Shown here in pieces: positions 47,795 through 56,875 of a stretch of 64,000 bases of DNA. Each line of letters starts with the position of its first letter. Within the stretch, counting starts at the first letter, position 1. A program made the translations under genes and the position numbers. The notes under the pieces were generated by a model. The model was not told where the DNA came from. It worked only from the letters and a program-made list of their open reading frames with translations, and ran no database searches. The DNA is from Acetobacter okinawensis JCM 25146 (GTDB lineage: Bacteria; Pseudomonadota; Alphaproteobacteria; Acetobacterales; Acetobacteraceae), in NCBI RefSeq assembly GCF_000613865.1, contig NZ_BAJU01000003.1, positions 107,962-171,961 on the forward strand. The letters are read 5' to 3'.

Positions 47795-47858
47795 TCTGGG
47801 CAGGCGTTCGGGGGCAACCCAAGGGCCAGAGGTGGCCAAGCAGACGGGAGTAACCGGG

Positions 47859-49091
47859 ATGTATGGCAGTTTTGCACAACCGGAAGTCAAAGGGTGGTGC
47901 CCTGGTCTTTTTGCGCCCATGGAGGCAGCAGATGGCTGGTTGGTGCGCGTAAGGCCCAGACTGGGGCGGCTGGAAGCCGCTCAGGCTTTTTTGCTGGCTG
48001 ATGTCGCGCAACAGCAGGGTAATGGCCGCATCGGGCTGACCAACAGGGCCAGCCTGCAACTGCGCGGGTTTGGGGCCGCTGCTGCCCGCCGGTTCCCCGA
48101 TATTGCGGTTGCGGCAGGCCTTGGCCTGTCCGATGCGGGTATGGAGCGGCGGCAGGCCATGCTTGTATCACCTCTGGCGGGGGATGACCCCGCGTGTGCG
48201 CCAGACACACATGCCTGTGCAGAGGCCCTGCGTAATGCTCTGATTAGTGCTGCGGCCCTGTCGGCCCTACCGGGCAAATTTGGTTTTGCTGTGGATGGTG
48301 GTGGGCTTTACGCATCAGGCCTGTTGCAGGCGGATATAACAGTGCGCGCGATGGAAGGCGGGCAGTGGTCGGTTATCTGTGGCGCCTTGTGTACGCAACC
48401 CGCTCATTATGCTGTGGCGGTCAGGCAGGCAGTCGGGCTGGCAGAGGCGTTTGTAACCTCTCATCAAAGTACGCGGCCACAACGCGCCCCAGACGTTGGG
48501 GAGAGGTTATTCCACATTCTGGGGCTGCAAGGTCACACGGCCCCCATGAGTGCAGGCCCTGAGCTGGGTGGTTATAGCCTTGTCGGGTCACTCGGGCATG
48601 GACTGGTTGCCCTGTCCGTTCCGCTGGGTTGCATGACCGCTGCCATGCTGCGTGACTGCGCACAGGTTGCAGCAACACAGGGTGATGGCGTTCTGCGCCT
48701 GACACCTTGGCATAGCATTGTTCTGGGTGGCATGCCGCAGGTGCCTGTGGTGGCTGGCATGGTCACGGACCCGGCCTCCGCCCTGTTACGGACATGGGCC
48801 TGTAGTGGGGCCGGGGCCTGTGCGCAGGCCGTGGGGGAGACTGAGGGACTGGCGCGCAATCTGGCTCCTTTGTTGCCTCATGGGGGCACCTTACATGTTT
48901 CAGGCTGCCGCAAGGGATGCGCATATCCTGCTGCTGCCGATTTTACTGTTGTTGCCGGTGCTCAGGGGTACGGGCTTGTGCGTAATGGTACGGCCTCAGG
49001 GCGTGTGGAAAGCCTGTTCGCCAACGAACAGGCTGTTTATAAAGCATTTGAGTCATTCAAACACGAAGGAGCGGTGGATGCCGGCCTATGA
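47859..49091 (+). CDS. cobG: precorrin-3B synthase CobG
   Basis: The 410-residue protein is related to sulfite/nitrite reductases. It starts with the ferredoxin-like half (GWCPGLFAPMEAADGWLVRV, LTNRASLQLRGF) and ends with the Fe-S/siroheme-type cysteines (WACSGAGACAQAVGE, HVSGCRKGCAYPAAADFT). CobG uses oxygen to hydroxylate precorrin-3A, the step that marks the aerobic pathway. ATG 47859 has GGGAG eight bases upstream. It overlaps cobH by 14 bp and leads the cobGHIJ unit. Confidence 0.88.
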   Translation: MYGSFAQPEVKGWCPGLFAPMEAADGWLVRVRPRLGRLEAAQAFLLADVAQQQGNGRIGLTNRASLQLRGFGAAAARRFPDIAVAAGLGLSDAGMERRQAMLVSPLAGDDPACAPDTHACAEALRNALISAAALSALPGKFGFAVDGGGLYASGLLQADITVRAMEGGQWSVICGALCTQPAHYAVAVRQAVGLAEAFVTSHQSTRPQRAPDVGERLFHILGLQGHTAPMSAGPELGGYSLVGSLGHGLVALSVPLGCMTAAMLRDCAQVAATQGDGVLRLTPWHSIVLGGMPQVPVVAGMVTDPASALLRTWACSGAGACAQAVGETEGLARNLAPLLPHGGTLHVSGCRKGCAYPAAADFTVVAGAQGYGLVRNGTASGRVESLFANEQAVYKAFESFKHEGAVDAGL

Positions 49092-49707
49092 GTATATTCG
49101 GGATGGGGCGGCCATCTATCAGCGGTCTTTTGCCACAATCCGGGCAGAGGCAGACCTGAGCGCCTTTACTTTGGAGCAAGCAGCTGTGGTTGTGCGGATT
49201 ATTCATGCCTGTGGCATGGTTGGTGTTGCCCAGTCCGTGGCCATGACGGACGATTTTGTGCCACGGGCGCGGCAGGCCCTGCGCGGTGGATGCGCCATTC
49301 TGTGTGATGCGGAAATGGTGGCCCGTGGCGTAACCCGGACGCGCCTGCCTGCTGATAACGATGTGATCTGTACTCTGCGTGACCCGCGCACGCCGGAGCA
49401 GGCTCTGGCTATTGGGAACACACGCTCGGCGGCTGCGCTTGATTTTTGGGGGGACAGGCTTGGAGGGGCTGTCGTGGCCATAGGTAATGCGCCCACAGCC
49501 CTGTTCCATCTGCTGGAAATGCTGGATGCGGGGGCACCTCGCCCGGCAGCCGTGGTGGGGGTGCCGGTCGGTTTTGTGGGGGCCGCAGAATCCAAGGAGG
49601 CACTCACCAAAAGGCATGATGTGCCTTGGCTGGTTGTTCATGGTCGTTTGGGAGGCAGCGCCATGGCCGCCGCGGCTCTGAACGCCCTTGCGACCGAGGT
49701 CGAATAA
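49078..49707 (+). CDS. cobH: precorrin-8X methylmutase CobH
   Basis: The 209-residue enzyme moves a methyl group from C-11 to C-12 to give hydrogenobyrinic acid. Motifs include YIRDGAAIYQRSFATIRAEA, the catalytic histidine in VVRIIHACGM, LCDAEMVARG and VVGVPVGFVGAAESKEAL. A GAAGGAG ribosome site lies inside cobG. Its stop shares one base with the cobI start (TAATG). Confidence 0.93.
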   Translation: MPAYEYIRDGAAIYQRSFATIRAEADLSAFTLEQAAVVVRIIHACGMVGVAQSVAMTDDFVPRARQALRGGCAILCDAEMVARGVTRTRLPADNDVICTLRDPRTPEQALAIGNTRSAAALDFWGDRLGGAVVAIGNAPTALFHLLEMLDAGAPRPAAVVGVPVGFVGAAESKEALTKRHDVPWLVVHGRLGGSAMAAAALNALATEVE

Positions 49708-50429
49708 TGGCGGGAACACTCAGTATAGTCGGCGTGGGGCCGGGCGACCCGGAATTGCTGACCCTGCGGGGCGCACGCCTGATCGGGGCGGCGCCGGTGG
49801 TGGCATATTTCTGCCGTGAAAAGCACCCCAGTCAGGCCCGGACCATAGCGCAGGCCCATATTGGCCCCGGTGCCGAGGAGTTGCCGCTTGTCTACCCGTT
49901 CACCACGGAGGTTTCGGTCAACAACCCGGCTTACCACCAGAACATGTCGGTTTTTTATGACCAGAGCGCCGAGCGCATGGCCGCAGTGCTGGCCACCGGG
50001 CGCGATGTGGTGCTGCTGTGTGAGGGCGACCCGTTCTTATATGGCTCTGCCATGTATCTGTTCGACCGCCTTCGTGCACGTTGCCACATACAGGTGGTCC
50101 CCGGCATTATGGCCATGAATGGATGCTGGAGTCAGGCCCTGACCCCCATGACTCATGGAGATGATGTGCTGTGTGTGCTCCCGGCTACCTTGCCTGAGGC
50201 AGAACTGGCAGGTTGGCTGGACCGGGCGGATGCCGCCGTGATCATGAAGATCGGGCGTAACATGCCGCATGTGCGCAAGGCGGTAGCCCAAAGCGGGCGT
50301 ATGGAGGATGCCATGTATGTTGAGCGTGGCACACAGGGGGCGCAGGCTATAACCCCGTTGGCTGAGCAGGAGGGAACAGCGCCCTATTTTTCCCTCGTGC
50401 TTCTGCCCGGAAGGAAGCGCGTACGATGA
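49707..50429 (+). CDS. cobI: precorrin-2 C20-methyltransferase CobI
   Basis: This 240-residue tetrapyrrole methylase begins with the SAM-binding SIVGVGPGDPELLTLRGARL and has VVLLCEGDPFLYGSAMYLF and VVPGIMAMNGCWSQA. It adds the C-20 methyl to precorrin-2, giving precorrin-3A for CobG. It overlaps cobH by one base and cobJ by four. Confidence 0.93.
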   Translation: MAGTLSIVGVGPGDPELLTLRGARLIGAAPVVAYFCREKHPSQARTIAQAHIGPGAEELPLVYPFTTEVSVNNPAYHQNMSVFYDQSAERMAAVLATGRDVVLLCEGDPFLYGSAMYLFDRLRARCHIQVVPGIMAMNGCWSQALTPMTHGDDVLCVLPATLPEAELAGWLDRADAAVIMKIGRNMPHVRKAVAQSGRMEDAMYVERGTQGAQAITPLAEQEGTAPYFSLVLLPGRKRVR

Positions 50430-51193
50430 GTAGTGGCTCTGTTGTTATTGTGGGCCTTGGGCCGGGTAGCCCCCAGCAGTTGACCCCACAGGCGCAGGAG
50501 GCACTGGCCCGCGCGACCGATCTTGTCGGATATGCGCCATATGTCAGGCGGGTGGAAGCAGGCCCGGAGGTGGTGCGCCACATATCGGATAACAGGGAGG
50601 AAATAGCGCGTGCCCGCCATGCGTTGGAACTGGCCCTGAACGGGCGGCACGTTGCTGTGGTTTCGGGCGGGGATGCCGGGGTATTTGGCATGGCCAGTGC
50701 TGTGTTCGAGGCGGTAGAGAACGGCCCGCAGATATGGCGAGCGTTGGATATTCAGGTTATTCCCGGCGTCAGCGCAGTGCTCGCAGCATCCGCGCGGCTT
50801 GGTGCGCCGCTCGGGGGGGATTTTTGTGTGATCTCCCTGTCCGATAACCTCAAACCCTGGCCGGTTGTGCTGGAGCGTTTGCGGCTGGCGGCGCAGGCGG
50901 GTTTTGTAATCGCCTTGTACAACCCACGCTCGCATGCGCGGCCATGGCAGCTTGGAGCTGCCTTTGAGCATTTACGCCAGACCATGCACGGGGACGAGCC
51001 TGTAGCCTTTGCCCGTGCCATAGGCCGGCCGGATGAGGCTGTCCGTCTCTCCACCATTGCGCAGGCCAGTGCTGAGTGGGCGGACATGAGCACGCTTGTG
51101 CTGATTGGTTGCCCAGCCACCCGTGTGCTCACCCGCCCCACAGGCGAAGAGCCGTGGCTTTACACCGCGCGCAAGGTGGAAGGTGCACATTGA
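50426..51193 (+). CDS. cobJ: precorrin-3B C17-methyltransferase CobJ
   Basis: The 255-residue methylase has VVIVGLGPGSPQQLTPQAQE, the family motif VVSGGDAGVFGMASAVFE, and VIPGVSAVLAASARLGAPLG, GDFCVISLSD. It methylates C-17 and contracts the ring. The start overlaps cobI (ATGA), and its last 34 bp overlap cobK tail to tail. Confidence 0.93.
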   Translation: MSSGSVVIVGLGPGSPQQLTPQAQEALARATDLVGYAPYVRRVEAGPEVVRHISDNREEIARARHALELALNGRHVAVVSGGDAGVFGMASAVFEAVENGPQIWRALDIQVIPGVSAVLAASARLGAPLGGDFCVISLSDNLKPWPVVLERLRLAAQAGFVIALYNPRSHARPWQLGAAFEHLRQTMHGDEPVAFARAIGRPDEAVRLSTIAQASAEWADMSTLVLIGCPATRVLTRPTGEEPWLYTARKVEGAH

Positions 51194-51993
51194 TCCCGCA
51201 GCCACGCCACAGCCTGCTCCACATTCGGGGCGTGTGGCGTGTTCTGTGGGGCGGGGCGTGCGATCATTATAACGGGTATGCCCATAATGCGTGCCGCTTC
51301 CAGCTTGGCGTGGGTGGCAGTTCCCCCGGAGTTTTTGGTCACCAGCACGGTAACTTTTTGCTTCCGCATCAAGTCCAGTTCGCTATTCAGGTCAAATGGT
51401 CCGCGGGCAAGGATTACCCGCGTATCGGGCGGCAGGTCGGCCGGATCGGGCAGCTCAATGGAACGGAACAGGTAATGGTGCTGTGGTGCTGCCAGAAAAG
51501 GCCGGGTCTCCTTGCGACCAGTAGTCAGGAACACCGACTGGGGCGTGCTGTTCCACTGGCTGGCGTGGGCCAGAGTCCGGGCGGCATCTGTTATGCTGGG
51601 GACCACCTGCCACTGGTCCTGTGGTGTTGGCACCCAGCCCGGACGCTCCAGACGCAACAGGGGAACTCCGGCTCTGGCACAGGCTACGGCGGCATGCTGG
51701 CTCATTTGAGCTGCAAAGGGGTGGGTAGCATCCACAACAGCGGCAATGTCGTTGTGGCGGAGCCAGTGGAGCAGCCCTTCCACGCCACCAAAACCGCCTA
51801 TGCGGGTTGCCATGTCCGGCAGATGCGGCTGGCTGGTTGCACCGGCAAGGGACAGTACGGCATGGCACACAGGGTCTGTGCTTGTCAGCCGCCGGCAAAG
51901 GGTGCTGGCTTCCGTTGTGCCGCCAAGAACCAGAACGCGGGGGCATGTGGGGGAGTGAGTGGTTATTCCGCTATAGGCAGATACGGAGGGCAT
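51160..51993 (-). CDS. cobK: precorrin-6A reductase CobK
   Basis: The 277-residue NADPH-dependent reductase has RVLVLGGTTEASTLCRRL, the motif VVDATHPFAAQMSQHA, LTTGRKE and VTKNSGGTATHAKLEAA. It is encoded on the strand opposite to its pathway partners, between cobJ and cobL, and shares 34 bp with the cobJ end. Its start is 95 bp from that of cobL, so the two probably have a shared divergent promoter region. About 18 extra residues precede the conserved core. Confidence 0.92.
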   Translation of the reverse strand: MPSVSAYSGITTHSPTCPRVLVLGGTTEASTLCRRLTSTDPVCHAVLSLAGATSQPHLPDMATRIGGFGGVEGLLHWLRHNDIAAVVDATHPFAAQMSQHAAVACARAGVPLLRLERPGWVPTPQDQWQVVPSITDAARTLAHASQWNSTPQSVFLTTGRKETRPFLAAPQHHYLFRSIELPDPADLPPDTRVILARGPFDLNSELDLMRKQKVTVLVTKNSGGTATHAKLEAARIMGIPVIMIARPAPQNTPHAPNVEQAVAWLRDQCAPSTLRAV

Positions 51994-52088
51994 GGAAAAA
52001 CCTTGGTGCCGGAGTATGCCATCCAGCCTATACCCGCACTCTCACAGCCGGGGCAAGCACGGGGGTTTTGTATTGAAAAGAGGATGTG

Positions 52089-53330
52089 ATGCCTGAGCTG
52101 AACATGCATAACCCGGCTCCATGGTTGAGCGTGATCGGGGTGGGGGAGGATGGTCTGAGCGGCCTGAGCGGCACCGCCAGAGATCTGATTGCGCAGGCAG
52201 AGTATGTGTTTGGTGGCGCGCGACATCTGGCGTTGGTAGCCCCCCTGCCACAAGGCGTATGCACAGCATGGCCAACACCGTTCAGCGAGGGCGTAAGGCA
52301 GGTGCTGGCCCTGCGTGGGCGGCAAGTGGTTGTGCTGGCATCCGGGGACCCGTTTTTTTACGGTGTTGGCGGTGTGCTGGCCCGTAGCCTTGGTGTGGGG
52401 GAGATGCTGTGTTTGCCTGCCGTATCGTCCGTCGCACTGGCGTGTGCGCGGCTTGGCTGGGCGCGTGAGCAGTGCCACGTCGTGTCCGTGTGCGGCAGAC
52501 CTGTAGAGCGGGTTCGCCCATTTTTGCAGCCTCGGGCGCGGTTGCTCGTTTTGTCGGCTGATGCTACTTCCCCCCGCCTTCTGGCGGAATGGCTGGTGGA
52601 TTTGGGGCTTGGTGCGGTACGGTGCCATGTGCTGGAGGCACTCGGTGGTGCAAACGAGCGGTGCCGTAGTTTTGTGGTTGAGGACGGCCCCCCGCCCGAT
52701 ATGGGAGCCTTGAACCTGCTTGCGCTGGAGGTCCCCGCCAATGTAAGCGCGCTGTGCCTGCCCCGATGCGCCGGTCTGCCCGATAGCTGTTTTGAGCACG
52801 ATGGGCAGCTTACCCGCCAGGATATAAGGGCGCTAACCCTATCGGCCCTTGCGCCACGGGCAGGGGAACTGCTGTGGGACATTGGCGGTGGGGCGGGGTC
52901 TGTTTCCATTGAGTGGATGCTTGCTGCACCTGAGTGTCGGGCGATAACGATTGAGAGCGTGGCAGAGCGTGCTGCCCGCATTATGCGCAATGCGCAGGCG
53001 CTGGGTGTGCCTGACCTACAGGTGGTGCAGGCGCGTGCGCCGCAGGGGCTGGATGGGTTGGACACGCCAGACGCCATTTTTGTTGGTGGTGGAGCCAGCA
53101 GAGCGGGTGTGCTGGAGCAGGCGTGGGCGGCACTCCGTCCGGGGGGGCGTATGGTGGTCAATGCCGTTGTGGTAGAAACCGAAAACCGTCTGCTACAGGC
53201 TGTGCGGGAGTGGGGGGGGCGGTTGACGCGCCTTTCCATAGCTCGGCTGGACGCGGTTGGAGGGTTCCATGCGTTTCGTCCAGCTATGACGGTGACGCAA
53301 TGGGTGGCCAGCAAGCCGGGTAGAGCATGA
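52089..53330 (+). CDS. cobL: precorrin-6Y C5,15-methyltransferase (decarboxylating) CobL
   Basis: The 413-residue bifunctional enzyme joins an N-terminal tetrapyrrole methylase (LSVIGVGEDGLSGLSGTARD, VVLASGDPFFYGVGGVLAR) to a C-terminal class I methyltransferase (LLWDIGGGAGSVSIEWMLA, AIFVGGGASRAGVLEQAW). It methylates C-5 and C-15 and removes the C-12 acetate carboxyl. ATG 52089 is preferred to the adjacent GTG 52086. Its end overlaps cobE (ATGA). Confidence 0.92.
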   Translation: MPELNMHNPAPWLSVIGVGEDGLSGLSGTARDLIAQAEYVFGGARHLALVAPLPQGVCTAWPTPFSEGVRQVLALRGRQVVVLASGDPFFYGVGGVLARSLGVGEMLCLPAVSSVALACARLGWAREQCHVVSVCGRPVERVRPFLQPRARLLVLSADATSPRLLAEWLVDLGLGAVRCHVLEALGGANERCRSFVVEDGPPPDMGALNLLALEVPANVSALCLPRCAGLPDSCFEHDGQLTRQDIRALTLSALAPRAGELLWDIGGGAGSVSIEWMLAAPECRAITIESVAERAARIMRNAQALGVPDLQVVQARAPQGLDGLDTPDAIFVGGGASRAGVLEQAWAALRPGGRMVVNAVVVETENRLLQAVREWGGRLTRLSIARLDAVGGFHAFRPAMTVTQWVASKPGRA

Positions 53331-53704
53331 TTGTTGTTGGCATGGGCTGGCGCAGCACCGCACTGGTTGGGTCTGCGTTGGAACTGCTGGCGCGCAGCTT
53401 GCGCATCGTAGGGGTGCAGGCACCTGATTATATTGCCGTCCCCGATTTTAAGCGCGGGGATGATATGCCCCACCTGCTTGCGAGCGCGTGGGGGGCGGAG
53501 CTGCTGTGGATCGGGCGCGCGCAACTCCAGCAGGTGCAGCCGGGCTGCCATACAGCGTCCGCTACTGTTATGCGGCATGTGGGGGTTGCATCTGTGGCGG
53601 AGGCATGTGCTCTTGCCGGTGCGGGGGAGGGCGCGCAGTTGTGCCTGCCCCGCCAGATATTATGTGGTGTAACCTGTGCGGTGGCACGAGGAGATAGGAC
53701 GTGA
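53327..53704 (+). CDS. cobE: cobalamin biosynthesis protein CobE (CbiG C-terminal-like)
   Basis: This 125-residue protein starts [20 protein letters not shown] and has [18 protein letters not shown] near the end. It corresponds to CobE, which is the CbiG C-terminal domain on its own. CobE is found in aerobic cob operons and binds pathway intermediates, but its exact role is unsettled. It overlaps cobL and cobM by four bases each. Confidence 0.85.
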   Translation: MIVVGMGWRSTALVGSALELLARSLRIVGVQAPDYIAVPDFKRGDDMPHLLASAWGAELLWIGRAQLQQVQPGCHTASATVMRHVGVASVAEACALAGAGEGAQLCLPRQILCGVTCAVARGDRT

Positions 53705-54453
53705 CGGTTCATTTTATTGGAGCAGGCCCCGGCGCTGCGGATCTGTTGACCATCCGGGGGCGTGACCTTCTGGCCTCCTGCCCGGTCTGCCTTTATGCAG
53801 GCTCGATTGTACCGCCCGACATGCTCCAGTATTGCCCAGAAGATGCGCGACTTGTGGATACAGCACCCATGTCTTTGGACGAGATCGAGGCCGAGTATGT
53901 GCGGGCACATAACGCCGGGCAGGACGTTGCGCGCCTGCATTCTGGTGATCTGTCCATCTACAGCGCTGTGGCCGAGCAGGTGCGCAGGCTTGAGCGCAAT
54001 GCCATTCCATGGACCATGACCCCGGGCGTGCCCGCCTTTGCTGCTGCGGCCTCCGTTCTGGGGCGGGAGCTAACAGCTCCAGGCGTGGCGCAGAGCCTTG
54101 TGCTGACCCGCGTGAACGGTCGTGCATCTGCCATGCCTGAGCGTGAAAAGCTGGAAACCTTTGCCGCCACAGGCACAACATTGGCCATTCATCTGGCCGT
54201 GCATGCCCTGAGCCGTATTGTGGCGGAACTGACTCCCTTTTATGGCGCGCAATGCCCTGTTGCCATTGTTGCACGCGCATCATGGCCCGATCAGATCGTG
54301 CTGCGCGGCACGCTGGAAAGCATTGAAAAAGAACTGGAGCTTAATCCGATCGAGCGGACTGCGCTGGTGCTGGTCGGCCCTGCTCTTGCTGGCATGGTCG
54401 GGCGTGAGAGCGCTCTATATGACCCCGATTATCGCCGCCGCTTTCGTAGCTAA
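53701..54453 (+). CDS. cobM: precorrin-4 C11-methyltransferase CobM
   Basis: The 250-residue methylase has [49 protein letters not shown] and [19 protein letters not shown]. It methylates C-11 of precorrin-4. It starts with GTG inside the cobE stop (GTGA) and its last four bases overlap the end of cbiD on the other strand. Confidence 0.93.
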   Translation: MTVHFIGAGPGAADLLTIRGRDLLASCPVCLYAGSIVPPDMLQYCPEDARLVDTAPMSLDEIEAEYVRAHNAGQDVARLHSGDLSIYSAVAEQVRRLERNAIPWTMTPGVPAFAAAASVLGRELTAPGVAQSLVLTRVNGRASAMPEREKLETFAATGTTLAIHLAVHALSRIVAELTPFYGAQCPVAIVARASWPDQIVLRGTLESIEKELELNPIERTALVLVGPALAGMVGRESALYDPDYRRRFRS

Positions 54454-55540
54454 AGGGCAAAAGGCCGATCTGCTTTGCCTGCAAGCCTGCCTGCGCGGTC
54501 AAAGACGAGCACGTCCAGCTGTGTTGGGGCGGGGCTGAGGGTTTGCTGCGCCACCTCCCATGCCTTGTGAGCAATCAGGCTCCCCAGAGGGTATGTGTGG
54601 GACGCAGCGAGCAAAAAAGCCTCGGCGACCGTGGGGGAGGTTTTTATCTGTTCCGGCAGGTCGTGGGGGGCGCCATGCTGTGCTGCAAGGTCGGCCAGAG
54701 CAGGCATGTCTGCCTGACTGCGGCTGGAGTGCAGGTCCAGACAGCCCTGACCCAGCTTGGTCATTTTGGCAATGCCCCCCGCAATACTCAGGCGGGGCAC
54801 AGGGTGGTGGCGCAGGTATTTGAGCAGCCCGCCTGCAAAGTCCCCCATTTCAATCAAGGCTATGTCAGGCAGATTATAGAGAGCCTGCCCCGCTTTTTCG
54901 GAGACATTGCCAGTGGCAGCCAGAATATGGGGTAATTTTTCCGCCCGCGCTACATCAACGCCACGGTGAATGCTTTCTATCCACGCGGAGCAGGAGAACG
55001 GCATGACAATGCCTGTTGTGCCCAGAATGGACAGCCCCCCCACAATGCCCAAACGTCCATTGAGCGTGTGTTGCGCCAGTTCCTGACCGTTATCAATGCT
55101 GATTGTGACTTCTGCATCTGGTGGTACAGCATTGTTGGCTTGTGTCAGAGCTGTGCGGATCATGGCGCGTGGGGTGGGGTTAATGGCGGGTTCCCCCGGC
55201 GGTAAAGGTAACCCCGGACGTGTGATGGTGCCAACCCCCGGCCCCGCCCGGAAGATAATGCCAGAGCCTGCGGCAAGTGCGCGTACCGTGCAGCGGATCA
55301 TGGCACCGTGGGTGATGTCAGGGTCATCTCCGGCATCTTTTATGACCGCAGCGCATGGGGCGTCTGGTGTGCCGCTGAACTGGCAGAGGCTGAACGCCAC
55401 CTCCTTACCCGAGGCAGGGTGATCCACACACTGGCCGGGGGTTCATGGCCTTGCAGTACCAGCCATGCCGCCTTGGCCGCTGCCGTTGCGCAACTGCCCG
55501 TGGTCCAGCCACGGCGGAGGGGGGTAGGGGGCTGCATCAT
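54450..55540 (-). pseudogene. cbiD: C1-methyltransferase CbiD, frameshifted near the N-terminus
   Basis: The N-terminal frame (ATG 55540) reads LRRGWTTGSCATAAAKAAWL, the CbiD signature, to SVWITLP. A second frame carries GKEVAFSLCQFSGTPDAPCA, VIKDAGDDPDITHGA, AGPGVGTITRPGLPL, GGLSILGTTGIVMPFS and the rest to 54450. One base added at about 55412 (CCT to CCCT) joins them into about 363 residues. CbiD methylates C-1 of the cobyrinate precursor. It stands here in place of CobF, as in Pseudomonas aeruginosa (from memory). It converges on cobM with a four-base overlap. Confidence 0.87.
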
Positions 55541-55622
55541 ACCCTATCCATGTCTCATATTATGTACAGGAGATGCAAATATGAAAAAAAGGACCCACGC
55601 ATACTCCCAAGAAAGCAAAGCT

Positions 55623-56696
55623 TTATGATGGGCCAGAAGACGGAGGTTTGCTGAGGTGCTGCTCCCGCCAGGCACGAGGTGATGCACCACTCCATTTGCG
55701 AAAAGCGCGGCTGAATGCACTTGTCTCGGTATAGCCCAGAGCCAGAGAGATTTCTCCCATATCCGTGCCGGGCTGGCTGAGGTAGCGGCATGCTTCGGCG
55801 TAGCGCACCTCTTCCAATAATGTGCCAAAGGAGAGATCGAACTGTGCAAGCCTGCGCTGGAGCGTCCATGCGGGCATGTTCATACGTTGGGCAATGTCGG
55901 ACAGTGTACAGCAGCGTTCCGCCAACCCGGCCCGGATGATGGTGGCTATCTGTTCCTTGAGTGGTGGAGCCGAGGCCACCTGTCCATTCCCCTGATGGGT
56001 GCGGGAGAGGGAGATCAGCGAGGCGCGCATGATGTCCAGCATGGCTGCATTGGCTTTGGGCATCCGGCGTTCCAGCCCGGACCGGCGGAAAATCAGAGCA
56101 TTGGTGCTTTGGTCAAAGCGGATGTCGGCCTGAAAAGCCTCTGTATGTTCATGGGCCTGCTCTGGGCGCTGGTGTTCGAACATAACGGTTTCAGGCACCC
56201 AGTGTGGCCCCATGGCGTGGCGCAGAATATTGCAGAACATACCCATGGTCAGCTCCGCATCCTGCCTGCGCCGGGTAATGGTGGGGTCCAGAATGGTGTA
56301 TTCCAGCCGGAGCAGGCCGTTGTCCTGTTCAATGACCTGCGTGTGCGTGTTGCCCTGATGATACCCAAAATGGCTGGCCAGATTGCGTACAGCCTCCTCC
56401 GCTGTGGCGGACAGCAAGGCAATATACCCGACAAGCCCCAGCATTTCTGGCTGGAACTGCTGGCCAAACCATAGGCCCAGATTGCCGTCGTGTGTTTCGT
56501 GCGCGGCTTCTTCAAACAGGCGGCAGTAAGCGGTCAGGTCCAGACGGTCGGTCGGCAGGGCAAACTGGCCGGTGGATAGGCCGGAACGTCCCGCTATCCG
56601 GTCAACATCGCCTCCGCGGGAGGTAATGAACTCTTCAACACCGGTTGCGGCGGCGGCGAGCACACCAGATGTCGGGCTGTGCATCGGGTCAGACAT
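55623..56696 (-). CDS. AraC-family regulator, probable activator of the eut genes
   Basis: The 357-residue protein has an N-terminal Arabinose_bd/OruR-type domain (FQPEMLGLVGYIALLSATAE, ASHFGYHQGNTHTQVIE) and a C-terminal double helix-turn-helix (TLSDIAQRMNMPAWTLQRRL, GEISLALGYTETSAFSRAF). It is divergent from eutB, 179 bp away, which suggests it senses ethanolamine or controls its use. It is not a close match to enterobacterial EutR as far as I can judge by eye. Confidence 0.82.
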   Translation of the reverse strand: MSDPMHSPTSGVLAAAATGVEEFITSRGGDVDRIAGRSGLSTGQFALPTDRLDLTAYCRLFEEAAHETHDGNLGLWFGQQFQPEMLGLVGYIALLSATAEEAVRNLASHFGYHQGNTHTQVIEQDNGLLRLEYTILDPTITRRRQDAELTMGMFCNILRHAMGPHWVPETVMFEHQRPEQAHEHTEAFQADIRFDQSTNALIFRRSGLERRMPKANAAMLDIMRASLISLSRTHQGNGQVASAPPLKEQIATIIRAGLAERCCTLSDIAQRMNMPAWTLQRRLAQFDLSFGTLLEEVRYAEACRYLSQPGTDMGEISLALGYTETSAFSRAFRKWSGASPRAWREQHLSKPPSSGPS

Positions 56697-56807
56697 GGCA
56701 GAATACGTCTATGTAAGGGTGCATTTTGTTTTGAATGGTCAATAAATTGTTTCCTCCAGTCAAGTCCGAACACATGTGATGCTGTTATTGTAACGGTATC
56801 GAACCAA

Positions 56808-56839
56808 GTTGCGGGAACGTCTTTTTCTACCCCCGCAAC
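56808..56839 (+). promoter_or_regulatory. leader dyad before eutB
   Basis: GTTGCGGG (56808-56815) and CCCGCAAC (56832-56839) are perfect eight-base arms around a 16-base pyrimidine-rich loop, ending 36 bp before the eutB start. It could be a leader hairpin or an operator for the divergent AraC regulator. Confidence 0.4.
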
Positions 56840-56875
56840 AGGAGTGTGCCTTGCAGGCGCGGGAGGCTTGGACCA

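Noticed and set aside
47527..47858. Cobalamin riboswitch before cobG or cysG
   Set aside because: Purine-rich fragments such as GACGGGAG occur but neither the B12 box nor the core pairings could be found.
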